A stretch of DNA of 64,000 nucleotides from contig NZ_CP034036.1 of the NCBI RefSeq assembly GCF_005484965.1, positions 3,348,001 through 3,412,000 on the forward strand, written 5' to 3'. The stretch's first letter is position 1, and each line of letters opens with the position of its first letter. Positions 9,314 to 18,649 of this stretch are shown piece by piece. This DNA is from Brenneria nigrifluens DSM 30175 = ATCC 13028. GTDB lineage: Bacteria > Pseudomonadota > Gammaproteobacteria > Enterobacterales > Enterobacteriaceae. The translations under genes were made by a program, and so were the position numbers. Under the pieces are notes generated by a model that saw only the letters and a list, made by a program, of their open reading frames with translations, did not search any database and was not told the DNA's origin.

Positions 9314-9342
9314 TTGACGCAATTAGGCCAACTACGCATAAT
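9314..9342 (+). promoter_or_regulatory. Sigma-70 promoter of the tRNA operon
   Basis: TTGACG (9314-9319) and CATAAT (9337-9342) are spaced by exactly 17 bp. They are followed by a GC-rich discriminator (GCGCCCCGC), as expected for a stringently controlled stable-RNA promoter, about 30 bp ahead of the first tRNA. Confidence 0.85.
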
Positions 9343-9380
9343 GCGCCCCGCAACGCCGATGAAGGTGACGCGGAAAAGAT

Positions 9381-9457
9381 GGCTACGTAGCTCAGCTGGT
9401 TAGAGCACAGCACTCATAATGCTGGGGTCACAGGTTCGATTCCCGTCGTAGCCACCA
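9381..9457 (+). tRNA. metT: tRNA-Met (CAU), elongator type
   Basis: 77 nt including encoded CCA. The acceptor arms GGCTACG / CGTAGCC pair, the anticodon loop reads CTCATAA and the T loop is GGTTCGATTCC. It is an elongator and not an initiator tRNA, because the first acceptor pair is G-C. The mature sequence is identical to that at 9736-9812. First gene of the cluster, as in the E. coli metT-leuW-glnU order. Confidence 0.95.
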
Positions 9458-9463
9458 TCTTTT

Positions 9464-9548
9464 GCGGGAGTGGCGAAATTGGTAGACGCACCAGATTTAG
9501 GTTCTGGCGCCGCAAGGTGTGCGAGTTCAAGTCTCGCCTCCCGCACCA
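9464..9548 (+). tRNA. leuW: tRNA-Leu (UAG)
   Basis: 85 nt including CCA, with acceptor arms GCGGGAG / CTCCCGC, anticodon TAG in a TTTAGGT loop and a long variable arm typical of tRNA-Leu. It lies six bases after the first tRNA-Met and is co-transcribed with it. Confidence 0.95.
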
Positions 9549-9604
9549 TTACTTTCACGGCTTGAAATAGCTTTTCGAAGCTTGATAATGGTTTTACTTA
9601 GTTT

Positions 9605-9679
9605 TGGGGTATCGCCAAGCGGTAAGGCACCGGTTTTTGATACCGGCATTCCCTGGTTCGAATCCAGGTACCCCAGCCA
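9605..9679 (+). tRNA. glnU: tRNA-Gln (UUG)
   Basis: 75 nt including CCA, with acceptor arms TGGGGTA / TACCCCA and anticodon TTG. The U1-A72 first pair is the usual identity feature of tRNA-Gln read by GlnS, which is also encoded in this window. E. coli has two copies of each tRNA-Gln type in this operon; one of each is seen here. Confidence 0.95.
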
Positions 9680-9735
9680 TCTAATTGATATTTAAAAATT
9701 TTTGTTGAAACATAACAAAAACGGCAGTACGATTT

Positions 9736-9812
9736 GGCTACGTAGCTCAGCTGGTTAGAGCACAGCACTCATAATGCTGGGGTCACAGGTTCGATTCCCG
9801 TCGTAGCCACCA
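9736..9812 (+). tRNA. metU: tRNA-Met (CAU), elongator type, second copy
   Basis: 77 nt including CCA, identical in sequence to the tRNA-Met at 9381-9457. Fourth gene of the operon. Confidence 0.95.
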
Positions 9813-9818
9813 CATTTT

Positions 9819-9893
9819 TGGGGTATCGCCAAGCGGTAAGGCACCGGATTCTGATTCCGGCATTCCCAGGTTCGAATCCTGGTACCCCAGCCA
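9819..9893 (+). tRNA. glnV: tRNA-Gln (CUG)
   Basis: 75 nt including CCA, with anticodon CTG. It differs from the UUG tRNA only at a few positions of the anticodon and T stems. Last gene of the operon, followed after about 10 bp by a strong terminator. Confidence 0.95.
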
Positions 9894-9902
9894 AATCAAT
9901 AT

Positions 9903-9931
9903 AAAAAAGCCCGCTAACGCGGGCTTTTTTA
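9903..9931 (+). terminator. Terminator of the tRNA operon
   Basis: A stem AAAAAAGCCCGC / GCGGGCTTTTTT with loop TAAC forms a classic intrinsic terminator directly after the last tRNA. Confidence 0.92.
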
Positions 9932-9983
9932 TGGCAGCCTCCCCCTCGGGCCGTCGCTCAGCGACGTTAAAAAACGCTCCCGC

Positions 9984-11150
9984 TTAAACACCAATCGCAT
10001 ACTTCAACGCACGCTGTTTTAACCCGCCGGCGCGCTGCGCGGCCATCAATGCCAGATTGCGCGCCACACCGAGCGGCGCAAGCGAATTGCTGAAAGCGCT
10101 GTAGAACAAATCCATACCGCTTTGCATCAGCAGATTATCCGGCATACGGCGACGCTGGTAGCGGCGTAATACCGACTCCGAGCACCACGCCTCGCCGGCA
10201 TCGCGGGCATGGGTTAACACCTCCAGCAATGCCTCCACGTCCCGATATCCCAGGTTCACCCCCTGCCCGGCCAGCGGATTGATGGTATGCGCCGCGTCGC
10301 CCAGCAGCGCCAGCCCCGGTTGCACATAGGTTTGCGCATGGCGCCGCACCAAGGGAAAGGAGCCGGCGGCCAACGCTTTCACCCGTTCCAGGCGTTGCGG
10401 GAAGGTCGCCGCAATCTCCTTATCCAACTGGGCGAGCGGCATGGCCTGAAGCTGACGGATGCGCTGCGGGCTGTCATACCACACCAGCGATCCCCAATTG
10501 TCGAACAGCGGCAGGAAAGCGCGCGGTCCGGCGGGCGTAAACTGCTGCCAGGTAACATCCTGCTGGGGGAGCGAGCTCTCCACGCCGATCAGCATGCAGG
10601 ACTGACGATACTGCCAGCCGCTGACGCCAATCCCCGCCCACTGGCGGACCCGGGAGTTGGCGCCGTCAGCGCCTATCACCAGCGGCGCCGTCAGGCGCTG
10701 TCCGTCATCAAGCTGCAACAGCCATCCCGCGTCCGTGCGCAGCATGCTCTGCAGACCGCTCGGGCAGTAGCAACGGCAGCGCTCAACCTCATTCAGGGCG
10801 GCCCATAACGCCAGTTGCAATACCCGGTTTTCCACCATAAAACCCAGTTCGGGTAACCGGATATCCGCCGCATCGAACACCACGCGGGCATTATCCCATT
10901 CCCAGGTTTCCAGGCGGCGATAAGGGGCGCTGCGCATCCGTTGCACCCGCGGCCAGGCGCCAAGCCGTTTCAGCAGGGCAACGGAACCATGGCCGATCGC
11001 CGAAATACGTAAGTTCGGCGCACTGGCGGGGTCAAAAGGGACGGGTAATTCCTGCTCGATAACCGCCACATGAAAATCATTGCGGGCTAGTCCCAATGCA
11101 ATGGCAGCCCCCACCATTCCGCCCCCGACAACGATCGCATCATAATGCAT
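9984..11150 (-). CDS. ubiF: 3-demethoxyubiquinol 3-hydroxylase, FAD-dependent
   Basis: Performs a ring hydroxylation in aerobic ubiquinone synthesis. The 388-residue flavoprotein has the N-terminal dinucleotide fold VVGGGMVGAAIALGLA (about residues 7-22) and the second FAD motif LLGDAAHTINPLAGQGVNLG near residues 276-296, both typical of the UbiH/UbiF/VisC family. Its place between the tRNA cluster and divergent miaB is that of E. coli ubiF, which favours UbiF over the paralogues UbiH and UbiI. Confidence 0.93.
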   Translation of the reverse strand: MHYDAIVVGGGMVGAAIALGLARNDFHVAVIEQELPVPFDPASAPNLRISAIGHGSVALLKRLGAWPRVQRMRSAPYRRLETWEWDNARVVFDAADIRLPELGFMVENRVLQLALWAALNEVERCRCYCPSGLQSMLRTDAGWLLQLDDGQRLTAPLVIGADGANSRVRQWAGIGVSGWQYRQSCMLIGVESSLPQQDVTWQQFTPAGPRAFLPLFDNWGSLVWYDSPQRIRQLQAMPLAQLDKEIAATFPQRLERVKALAAGSFPLVRRHAQTYVQPGLALLGDAAHTINPLAGQGVNLGYRDVEALLEVLTHARDAGEAWCSESVLRRYQRRRMPDNLLMQSGMDLFYSAFSNSLAPLGVARNLALMAAQRAGGLKQRALKYAIGV

Positions 11151-11361
11151 ACTGGTTTATCCCTATCTGGCTATGCTTCTTATTATCAGCAAAGAAATAT
11201 AGAAAACAGTGTACTGGATTTCAGGCCGACTTTTTATAAAAGCCGGCCGCCCTACCAAAGCGAATGTTTGCGAACTCTGGTCACAACGGCAGCAAAAGAT
11301 TACAATACGCGCCCCCAATAAAGGGAAAGCTTTCTTACCCGCACTGAGTAATGGCAAGTCG

Positions 11362-12786
11362 ATGACAAAAAAACTGCATATTAAAACCTGGGGCTGTCAG
11401 ATGAACGAGTACGATTCATCCAAGATGGCTGATTTACTGGGAAGTACGCACGGTTATGAACTAACCGAGGTCGCGGAAGAGGCGGATGTTCTACTGCTGA
11501 ATACCTGTTCCATCCGTGAAAAGGCGCAGGAAAAGGTCTTCCATCAACTTGGACGCTGGAAAGCGCTGAAAGATATCAATCCGAATCTGATCATCGGCGT
11601 TGGCGGCTGCGTGGCCTCGCAGGAAGGGGCCCACATCCGGGAACGCGCGCACTATGTCGATGTGATTTTCGGCCCCCAGACATTACACCGCCTGCCGGAA
11701 ATGATTAACCACGTACAGGGAACCCGCAGCCCGGTGGTGGATATCAGCTTTCCTGAAATCGAAAAGTTCGACCGTCTGCCGGAACCCAAAGCGGAAGGAC
11801 CGACGGCGTTTGTTTCCATTATGGAAGGCTGCAACAAATACTGCACCTTCTGCGTCGTGCCCTATACGCGCGGCGAAGAAGTCAGCCGCCCGTGCGATGA
11901 CGTGCTGTTTGAAATCGCCCAGTTGGCGGAGCAAGGCGTGCGAGAAGTGAACCTGCTGGGGCAGAACGTCAACGCCTACCGCGGCGCCACCTACAACGGT
12001 GAAATCTGCTCATTCGCCGAGCTGCTGCGTCTGGTGGCGGCCATCGACGGCATTGATCGCATTCGTTTCACCACCAGCCATCCGATTGAATTCACCGACG
12101 ACATTATTAGCGTCTATGAAGATACGCCGGAACTGGTCAGCTTCCTGCATTTACCGGTACAGAGCGGCTCCGACCGCGTGCTGACCATGATGAAACGCCG
12201 CCACACCGCGCTTGAATACAAGTCGATCATCCGCAAGCTGCACAACGCGCGTCCGGGTATTCAGGTCAGCTCGGACTTTATCGTCGGTTTCCCCGGCGAG
12301 ACGCAGGCGGACTTTGAACAGACCATGAAGCTGATCGCCGATGTCAATTTCGATATGAGCTTCAGCTTTATTTACTCCGCTCGACCGGGAACCCCGGCGG
12401 CGGACATGGTGGACGACGTCACGGAAGAAGAGAAAAAGCAGCGTTTGTACATTTTGCAGGAGCGCATCAGCCAGCAGGCGATGCAATACAGCCGCCGCAT
12501 GCAGGGCACCATCCAGCGCATTCTGGTGGAAGGCACCTCGCGCAAGAGCGTGATGGAGCTGTCAGGGCGCACGGAGAACAACCGGGTGGTCAACTTTGAA
12601 GGCACGCCGGAGATGATCGGCAAGTTTGTCGATGTGGAAATCGTCGACGTCTACCCTAACTCGTTACGCGGTATTGTGGTGCGCACCGAAGATCAGATGG
12701 ATCTGCGCGTGCACGAATCCCCTTCCGCGGTGATTGCCCGTACCCGTAAAGAGAACGAAATCGGCGTGGGGATCTACCAGCCCTGA
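11362..12786 (+). CDS. miaB: tRNA-2-methylthio-N6-isopentenyladenosine-37 methylthiotransferase
   Basis: Radical-SAM enzyme that adds the methylthio group to i6A37 of tRNAs. The 474-residue product equals the E. coli length. The N-terminal MTTase domain begins KLHIKTWGCQMNEYDSSKM; the radical-SAM cluster cysteines are in CNKYCTFCVVPYTRG near residues 157-170; a TRAM domain closes the protein. The start chosen is the ATG at 11362, matching MTKKLHIKTWGCQMNE of the family; an upstream in-frame extension back to 11209 lies in the ubiF-miaB intergenic region. Confidence 0.97.
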   Translation: MTKKLHIKTWGCQMNEYDSSKMADLLGSTHGYELTEVAEEADVLLLNTCSIREKAQEKVFHQLGRWKALKDINPNLIIGVGGCVASQEGAHIRERAHYVDVIFGPQTLHRLPEMINHVQGTRSPVVDISFPEIEKFDRLPEPKAEGPTAFVSIMEGCNKYCTFCVVPYTRGEEVSRPCDDVLFEIAQLAEQGVREVNLLGQNVNAYRGATYNGEICSFAELLRLVAAIDGIDRIRFTTSHPIEFTDDIISVYEDTPELVSFLHLPVQSGSDRVLTMMKRRHTALEYKSIIRKLHNARPGIQVSSDFIVGFPGETQADFEQTMKLIADVNFDMSFSFIYSARPGTPAADMVDDVTEEEKKQRLYILQERISQQAMQYSRRMQGTIQRILVEGTSRKSVMELSGRTENNRVVNFEGTPEMIGKFVDVEIVDVYPNSLRGIVVRTEDQMDLRVHESPSAVIARTRKENEIGVGIYQP

Positions 12787-12818
12787 TTGCTGTGCGAAGC
12801 GGGTTGCATCTCCAAGCT

Positions 12819-12846
12819 ATGGGTGGCGTTGCCATCCATTTTTCTT
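12819..12846 (+). terminator. Probable terminator of miaB
   Basis: A nine-pair stem ATGGGTGGC / GCCATCCAT (one G-T pair, loop GTT) is followed by TTTTCTT, about 30 bp past the miaB stop codon. The remaining 190 bp up to ybeZ hold no gene I can support and should include its promoter. Confidence 0.7.
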
Positions 12847-13040
12847 ATTTGCAGTCGCGGAGATAAGCACTTTCGGCCTGCTGTTGCATTTGGATTTGCA
12901 AGACGCAATCCCAATATAGGTATTGCTACTTGCGCCATTTGCCATTAGCGATAAATAATTCATGCATGTGGCACAGCGAAAACTGCGCTATCTGATACAG
13001 GTCGTCACGCGGCCTGCCGCTAAAGCCCAAGAGGAATAAT

Positions 13041-14096
13041 TTGAACGTAACGACAAAAGAGATTGCCCTTGAACCCGCAGATAACCAACGCCTGCAAAGC
13101 CTCTGCGGCCCGTTTGACGACAACGTTAAACAGCTGGAGCGCCGTTTGGGCATTGAGATTAATCGGCAGGATAATAGATTCAAGCTGGTCGGCAAAACGC
13201 TCTGCGTAGAGGCCGCCGCCGATATTCTGCACCGTCTGTACGTCGATACCGCTCCAGTGCGCGGCGCCATCGGCGATGTCGAGCCCGAGCAGATTCACCT
13301 TGCCATTAAAGAATCGCGCGCGCTGGAACAGTCGGCCGAAAGCGTTCCGGATTACGGCAAAGCGATTAACATCCGCACCAAGCGCGGCGTGATTAAACCG
13401 CGTACCCCCAATCAGGCGCAATATATCGCCAACGTGTTGGATCACGACATCACCTTCGGCGTCGGCCCGGCGGGGACGGGGAAAACCTATCTGGCCGTGG
13501 CCGCCGCCGTCGACGCCCTCGAACGTCAGGAAATCCGCCGTATTCTGCTGACGCGCCCCGCCGTGGAAGCCGGCGAGAAACTGGGCTTTCTGCCCGGCGA
13601 TCTGAGCCAGAAGGTCGACCCCTACCTGCGTCCGCTGTATGACGCCCTGTTTGAAATGCTCGGGTTCGAGAAAGTCGAAAAGCTGATTGAACGTAATGTG
13701 ATCGAAGTAGCGCCGTTGGCTTACATGCGTGGCCGTACCCTGAACGATGCGTTTATCATTCTGGATGAAAGCCAGAATACCAGCATTGAGCAAATGAAGA
13801 TGTTTCTGACCCGCATCGGCTTTAACTCCAAGGCGGTGATCACCGGCGACGTCACGCAGATTGACCTGCCGCGCAACCAGAAATCGGGCTTGCGCCACGC
13901 CATCGAAGTACTGGCCGAGGTCGAGGAAATCAGCTTTAATTTCTTCAACAGCGAAGACGTGGTGCGCCACCCTGTGGTGGCCCGCATCGTCAATGCCTAT
14001 GAAGCCTGGGAGCTTGCCGACCAGAAACGCAAAGACGCGCTGGCGGAACAACGCAAACGGGAAGCGCAGTCGGCTTCAGAGCAGGAACGCAAATGA
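13041..14096 (+). CDS. ybeZ: PhoH-like ATPase YbeZ
   Basis: A PhoH-family P-loop NTPase that works with the endoribonuclease YbeY. The 351-residue product has a short N-terminal KH-like part and a PhoH domain with Walker A GPAGTGKTYLA near residue 143 and Walker B FIILDESQN near residue 239. The start is a TTG at 13041: GAGGA sits six bases upstream and the following residues (MNVTTKEIALEPADNQRLQ) align with E. coli. It overlaps ybeY by four bases (ATGA) at the head of the ybeZ-ybeY-ybeX-lnt operon. Confidence 0.95.
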   Translation: MNVTTKEIALEPADNQRLQSLCGPFDDNVKQLERRLGIEINRQDNRFKLVGKTLCVEAAADILHRLYVDTAPVRGAIGDVEPEQIHLAIKESRALEQSAESVPDYGKAINIRTKRGVIKPRTPNQAQYIANVLDHDITFGVGPAGTGKTYLAVAAAVDALERQEIRRILLTRPAVEAGEKLGFLPGDLSQKVDPYLRPLYDALFEMLGFEKVEKLIERNVIEVAPLAYMRGRTLNDAFIILDESQNTSIEQMKMFLTRIGFNSKAVITGDVTQIDLPRNQKSGLRHAIEVLAEVEEISFNFFNSEDVVRHPVVARIVNAYEAWELADQKRKDALAEQRKREAQSASEQERK

Positions 14097-14572
14097 GCCA
14101 GGTCATTCTCGATTTACAAATTGCCAGCGAGCAGGCCCAGGGCCTGCCTGATGAAAAAGATTTCCAGCGCTGGCTGGATGGGGTTCTGCCCCAGTTTCAG
14201 GCGGTTTCAGAGGTGACTATCCGCATCGTGGACGAGGCGGAAAGCCGCCATCTGAATCACACCTACCGGGGTAAAGACAAGCCGACCAACGTGCTCTCCT
14301 TCCCGTTTGAAGCGCCGCCGGAAGTGGAGCTTCCCCTGCTGGGCGATTTAATCATCTGCCGTCAGGTGGTGGAACTGGAAGCGGTCGAGCAGGAAAAGAC
14401 GCCTGAGGAGCACTGGGCACATATGGTTGTCCATGGTAGTCTGCATCTGCTAGGGTATGACCATATCGAAGACGGCGAAGCCGAAGAAATGGAAGCGCTG
14501 GAAACGGAGATTATGCAAAATATGGGGTATGCCGATCCCTATCTTGCGGAAAAAGACGGCCTTGCCGATTAA
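14093..14572 (+). CDS. ybeY: Endoribonuclease YbeY
   Basis: Zinc-dependent endoribonuclease in 16S rRNA maturation and late-stage ribosome quality control. The 159-residue product (E. coli 155) carries the metal motif HGSLHLLGYDH near residues 119-129. Its start codon overlaps the ybeZ stop, implying translational coupling. A 115-bp gap precedes ybeX. Confidence 0.97.
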   Translation: MSQVILDLQIASEQAQGLPDEKDFQRWLDGVLPQFQAVSEVTIRIVDEAESRHLNHTYRGKDKPTNVLSFPFEAPPEVELPLLGDLIICRQVVELEAVEQEKTPEEHWAHMVVHGSLHLLGYDHIEDGEAEEMEALETEIMQNMGYADPYLAEKDGLAD

Positions 14573-14687
14573 ATAGCCAATTTGATTTTACGCAATTGCT
14601 TATTTCCACGTCAGTCAGGCTGCATCATGTTTACTCCCAACCTGCTGATAATTATTCATTAACATGAGTGATATTCACTAAAACGCC

Positions 14688-15566
14688 ATGAGCGACGACC
14701 ATTCTCAAAACAGCGATAGCCCCAGTCCCAAGAAGGGTTTCTTTTCCCTTATTCTCAATCAGCTTTTTCACGGTGAACCGAAAGATCGCAACGATCTGCT
14801 GACGCTTATCCGTGATTCGGAACAGAACGACCTGATTGATCCGGAAACCCGCGATATGCTCGAGGGCGTGATGGATATCGCCGAGCAGCGCGTGCGCGAT
14901 ATCATGATCCCACGTTCGCAGATGATCACCCTGAAACACAATCAAACGCTGGAAGAGTGCCTGGATGTCATTATCGAATCCGCCCATTCCCGCTTTCCCG
15001 TCATCAGCGAAGATAAAGATCATATCGAAGGGATCCTGATGGCCAAAGACCTGCTGCCGTTTATGCGCAGCGATTCCGAGCCGTTCAGCATGGATAAAGT
15101 GCTGCGCTCCGCGGTGGTGGTGCCGGAAAGCAAACGCGTCGACCGCATGCTGAACGAATTCCGCTCTCTGCGCTATCACATGGCCATCGTGATTGACGAA
15201 TTCGGCGGCGTTTCCGGTCTGGTAACCATTGAAGACATTCTTGAATTGATCGTCGGCGAGATTGAAGACGAATACGACGACGAGGAAGACCGCGATATTC
15301 GCCAGCTCAACCGCAACACCTATACCGTGCGCGCGCTCACCGACATTGAAGACTTCAATGAAGCGTTCGGCACGCAGTTCAGCGACGAAGAGGTCGATAC
15401 CATCGGCGGTTTAATCATGCAGTCTTTCGGCCACCTGCCCGCCCGCGGGGAAACCGTCGAAATAGAAGGTTACCTGTTTAAAGTCGCCATGGCCGACAGC
15501 CGCCGTATCATTCAGGTACACGTCCGGATCCCTGACAACGCGCCTCAACCGCAACTGGAAGACTAA
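14688..15566 (+). CDS. ybeX: CorC/YbeX magnesium and cobalt efflux-type protein
   Basis: A 292-residue cytoplasmic protein with two CBS domains (about residues 70-190, DIMIPRSQMITL onward) and a C-terminal CorC/HlyC transporter-associated domain (VDTIGGLIMQSFGHLP). It is linked in E. coli to CorA-dependent cation efflux and to ribosome maturation. The start MSDDHSQNSD aligns with E. coli; the ribosome-binding site is weak. lnt follows immediately. Confidence 0.95.
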   Translation: MSDDHSQNSDSPSPKKGFFSLILNQLFHGEPKDRNDLLTLIRDSEQNDLIDPETRDMLEGVMDIAEQRVRDIMIPRSQMITLKHNQTLEECLDVIIESAHSRFPVISEDKDHIEGILMAKDLLPFMRSDSEPFSMDKVLRSAVVVPESKRVDRMLNEFRSLRYHMAIVIDEFGGVSGLVTIEDILELIVGEIEDEYDDEEDRDIRQLNRNTYTVRALTDIEDFNEAFGTQFSDEEVDTIGGLIMQSFGHLPARGETVEIEGYLFKVAMADSRRIIQVHVRIPDNAPQPQLED

Positions 15567-15573
15567 TTTGACA

Positions 15574-17103
15574 ATGGCCGTACTCTCTTTACTTCAACGC
15601 CAGCAGGTTCGCGTCCTGCTGGCGCTCTTGTTCGGCGCCTGCGGCACATTGGCGTTTTCTCCATTTGATATCTGGCCGGCGGCGCCGCTCGCCCTGATGG
15701 GATTACAGGCCCTGCTGCTGAATCGAACCGTACGCCAGTCAGCCTGGATCGGCTTCAGTTGGGGATTAGGCCTGTTCGGCAGCGGCGTAAACTGGGTATA
15801 CGTCAGCATTGCCCAGTTCGGCGGCATGCCCGAGCCGGTCAACGTCGCGCTGGTGGTGCTGCTGGCCGCCTATCTGGCGCTCTATCCGTTGCTGTTTTCC
15901 GTTCTGCTGGCGCGGTTGTGGCCCAAAACCACCTGGTGGCGCCTGGCGATCGCCGCGCCCGTGCTGTGGCAGGTGACCGAATTTCTGCGCGGCTGGGTGC
16001 TCACCGGTTTTCCGTGGCTGCAGTTTGGCTACAGCCAGATTAACGGCCCGCTGAAAGGAATCGCGCCAATTCTGGGCGTCGACGCCATTACCTTCTTGCT
16101 GGTGAGCATCAGCGGCCTGCTGACTTTCGCCCTGCATCAACGCCGTATCGGGCCTGCGGTTATCGCCCTGGCGCTACTGGCCTTGCCATGGTCGCTGCGT
16201 AATATTCAATGGTATAACCTGCGGCCGGAACGCGCGGTAAATGTCGCGCTGGTACAGGGCAATATTCCTCAGGAACTGAAATGGAACCCGGAACAGCTGC
16301 TGAGTACGCTGAGAACCTATCTGGATAACAGCCTGCCCTATCTGGATAAGGCGCCGATTATCATCTGGCCCGAATCGGCCATTCCGGACATCGAGGTACG
16401 CCAGGGTCCTTACCTTGCGCAGCTCGATGAGCTGCTGCGCAGCCACAATAGCCGCCTGGTTACCGGTATTGTCGACTCGCGTCGCAATGGCTCCCTGTTT
16501 GATGATTACAACAGCATTATCGTGCTGGGCGATAAAAACCCTTACCACTATCCAACCACCAACCGTTACAACAAGCATCACCTGGTGCCGTTTGGCGAAT
16601 TTGTTCCGCTGGAAACGCTGCTGCGCCCGCTGGCGCCGCTTTTCGATTTACCGATGTCCTCTTTCAGCCGCGGCAATTACATCCAGCCGCAATTGGACGT
16701 TAACGGCTATAAGCTGACCCCGGCCATCTGCTACGAAATTATCCTGGGCCAGCAGATGCGGGATAACTTCCGTGAAGACACGGATATGCTGCTGACCATT
16801 TCGAACGACGCCTGGTTCGGCCACTCCATCGGACCGTGGCAGCACTTCCAGATGGCGCGGATGCGCGCGCTGGAGTTAGGCCGTCCTTTGGTGCGCGGCA
16901 CCAACAACGGCGTTACCGCCGTGATCTCCCCTGACGGCGCCATCAGCGCCAGCCTGCCGCAGTTTACCCGCGCGGTGCTGGATACCCAGGTCGTTCCCGC
17001 TTCCGGGCTTACCCCCTACGCCCGTTTCGGTTCCTGGCCCCTATGGGTTATTACCCTGCTGGGCGGTTTTATCGCCATTATCTTCAGCCGACGTCGCCGT
17101 TAA
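15574..17103 (+). CDS. lnt: Apolipoprotein N-acyltransferase
   Basis: Adds the third acyl chain to lipoproteins in the inner membrane. The 509-residue product (E. coli 512) has several N-terminal membrane helices and a periplasmic nitrilase domain with WPESAIP (Glu) and ICYEII (nucleophile Cys), ending in a C-terminal helix. The start is ambiguous: ATG 15574 matches E. coli in length (MAVLSLLQRQQVR), while TTG 15568, two codons upstream, is better spaced from GGAAG. At least two lipoprotein substrates, LptE and RlpA, are encoded nearby. Confidence 0.95.
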   Translation: MAVLSLLQRQQVRVLLALLFGACGTLAFSPFDIWPAAPLALMGLQALLLNRTVRQSAWIGFSWGLGLFGSGVNWVYVSIAQFGGMPEPVNVALVVLLAAYLALYPLLFSVLLARLWPKTTWWRLAIAAPVLWQVTEFLRGWVLTGFPWLQFGYSQINGPLKGIAPILGVDAITFLLVSISGLLTFALHQRRIGPAVIALALLALPWSLRNIQWYNLRPERAVNVALVQGNIPQELKWNPEQLLSTLRTYLDNSLPYLDKAPIIIWPESAIPDIEVRQGPYLAQLDELLRSHNSRLVTGIVDSRRNGSLFDDYNSIIVLGDKNPYHYPTTNRYNKHHLVPFGEFVPLETLLRPLAPLFDLPMSSFSRGNYIQPQLDVNGYKLTPAICYEIILGQQMRDNFREDTDMLLTISNDAWFGHSIGPWQHFQMARMRALELGRPLVRGTNNGVTAVISPDGAISASLPQFTRAVLDTQVVPASGLTPYARFGSWPLWVITLLGGFIAIIFSRRRR

Positions 17104-17539
17104 CCCTCCTCTCGCGCAGACTTCACGCCAAAGGCATGTTAACTCATGCCTTGAGGTATTCATTGGCACGATCTTTGCCTCTTAATATCTTGTAAATGAT
17201 TGTCGCAATGTTTTTTTGCTGTTTTGCTGCGAAAGCGCTCATATTTGGGGCAAGCTGCGCACTAAATTAGTGCAATGGAATTTTTATGCTTATCATTGGT
17301 GCGCATCAACTCGCAAAAAACAAACATTTTCACATCAATCCATTTACAATGAGCTATTTTTTAACAGTATCGTCGTTACTTCGCTCTTTAGCGGTGCATG
17401 ATTTTTGTACCGCAGAGCGGAACGTCATCCTTGATTTAGCGCTACAACGCTAGATCGACAACAACAAGATCGACCATGACAGATCCGCAGCTATAGATCT
17501 GCAACTACAGCGCCATCACTACAGCAAAGGAGTTAGAAC
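17104..17539. promoter_or_regulatory. lnt-gltI intergenic region with gltI leader
   Basis: 436 bp with no gene I can support. Just after lnt lies a perfect eight-base-pair hairpin (AAGGCATG / CATGCCTT, 17131-17152) without a T run. The rest is AT-rich and should contain the gltI promoter. A C/A-rich stretch at 17456-17470 (CGACAACAACAAGAT) about 70 bp before the gltI start resembles the C/A-rich GcvB sRNA target of Salmonella gltI; this is an inference from general resemblance. Confidence 0.4.
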
Positions 17540-18439
17540 ATGCAAATGCGTAAACTGGCACTATCACTGCTTCTGCTTGGTACTACAGCCAGTCTGGCGG
17601 CCCAGGCCGAAGAATTGGCGGGTACGCTGAAAAAAGTAAAAGATAATGGCGTTATCGTTATCGGCCATCGCGAATCATCCGTTCCTTTTTCTTACTACGA
17701 TAACCAGCAAAAAGTTGTCGGTTATTCTCAGGCCTACGCCGATAAAATCGTCGAAGCCGTCAAGCAGAAGATAGATGCGCCTAATCTGCAGGTTAAATTA
17801 TTGCCCATCACCTCGCAAAACCGTATTCCGCTATTGCAGAACGGCACCTTCGATCTGGAATGCGGCTCAACGACCAACAACCTTGAACGACAGAAACAGG
17901 CCGCTTTCTCTAATACGATTTTTGTTGTCGGCACCCGTTTGTTGACCAAAAAAGATTCCGGCATCAAAGATTTTCCGGATCTGGCGGGTAAAACCGTGGT
18001 AGTTACCTCCGGCACCACGTCCGAGATTCTGCTCAATAAGCTGAACGAAGAGAAACAGCTGAAATTGCGCATCATCAGCGCCAAAGACCACGGCGACTCT
18101 TTCCGGACGCTGGAAAGCGGACGCGCGGTGGCCTTTATGATGGATGACGCCTTGCTGGCGGGCGAACGCGCCAAAGCCAAAAATGCGGATCAGTGGGATA
18201 TCGTCGGCACCGCGCAATCGGAAGAAGCCTACGGCTGTATGCTGCGTAAGGACGATCCGCAATTCAAAAAACTGGTTGATGACACCATCGCTGAAGTTCA
18301 GACCTCCGGCGAAGCCGAAAAATGGTTTGATCGCTGGTTCAAACAACCGATCCCGCCAAGAGATCTCAATCTGAACTTCGCGCTTTCCGAAGAAATGAAA
18401 GCCCTGTTCAAGGCGCCGAATGATAAGGCTTTAAACTAA
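17540..18439 (+). CDS. gltI: Glutamate/aspartate periplasmic binding protein
   Basis: Solute receptor of the GltIJKL ABC importer. The 299-residue product has a signal peptide (MQMRKLALSLLLLGTTASLAAQA) and a family-3 binding fold starting ELAGTLKKVKDNG. The characteristic GVIVIGHRESSVPFSY and FDLECGSTTNN segments are present. AAAGGAG lies upstream of the ATG. It is separated from gltJ by 356 bp that include a repeat element and a terminator-like hairpin, so gltI is probably expressed above gltJKL. Confidence 0.96.
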   Translation: MQMRKLALSLLLLGTTASLAAQAEELAGTLKKVKDNGVIVIGHRESSVPFSYYDNQQKVVGYSQAYADKIVEAVKQKIDAPNLQVKLLPITSQNRIPLLQNGTFDLECGSTTNNLERQKQAAFSNTIFVVGTRLLTKKDSGIKDFPDLAGKTVVVTSGTTSEILLNKLNEEKQLKLRIISAKDHGDSFRTLESGRAVAFMMDDALLAGERAKAKNADQWDIVGTAQSEEAYGCMLRKDDPQFKKLVDDTIAEVQTSGEAEKWFDRWFKQPIPPRDLNLNFALSEEMKALFKAPNDKALN

Positions 18440-18454
18440 TTAATAATGAAAAGT

Positions 18455-18647
<193 letters not shown>

Positions 18648-18649
18648 TA

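Noticed and set aside
9381..9893. The repeated tRNA sequences as a CRISPR-like or recombination repeat
   Set aside because: They are complete functional tRNA genes in a standard operon.
12734..12919. Short frame across the miaB end and the miaB-ybeZ gap
   Set aside because: Runs through the miaB terminator hairpin and lacks a start signal.
17216..17401. 61-codon frame between lnt and gltI
   Set aside because: Cys/aromatic-rich, no ribosome-binding site, lies in the AT-rich gltI promoter region.
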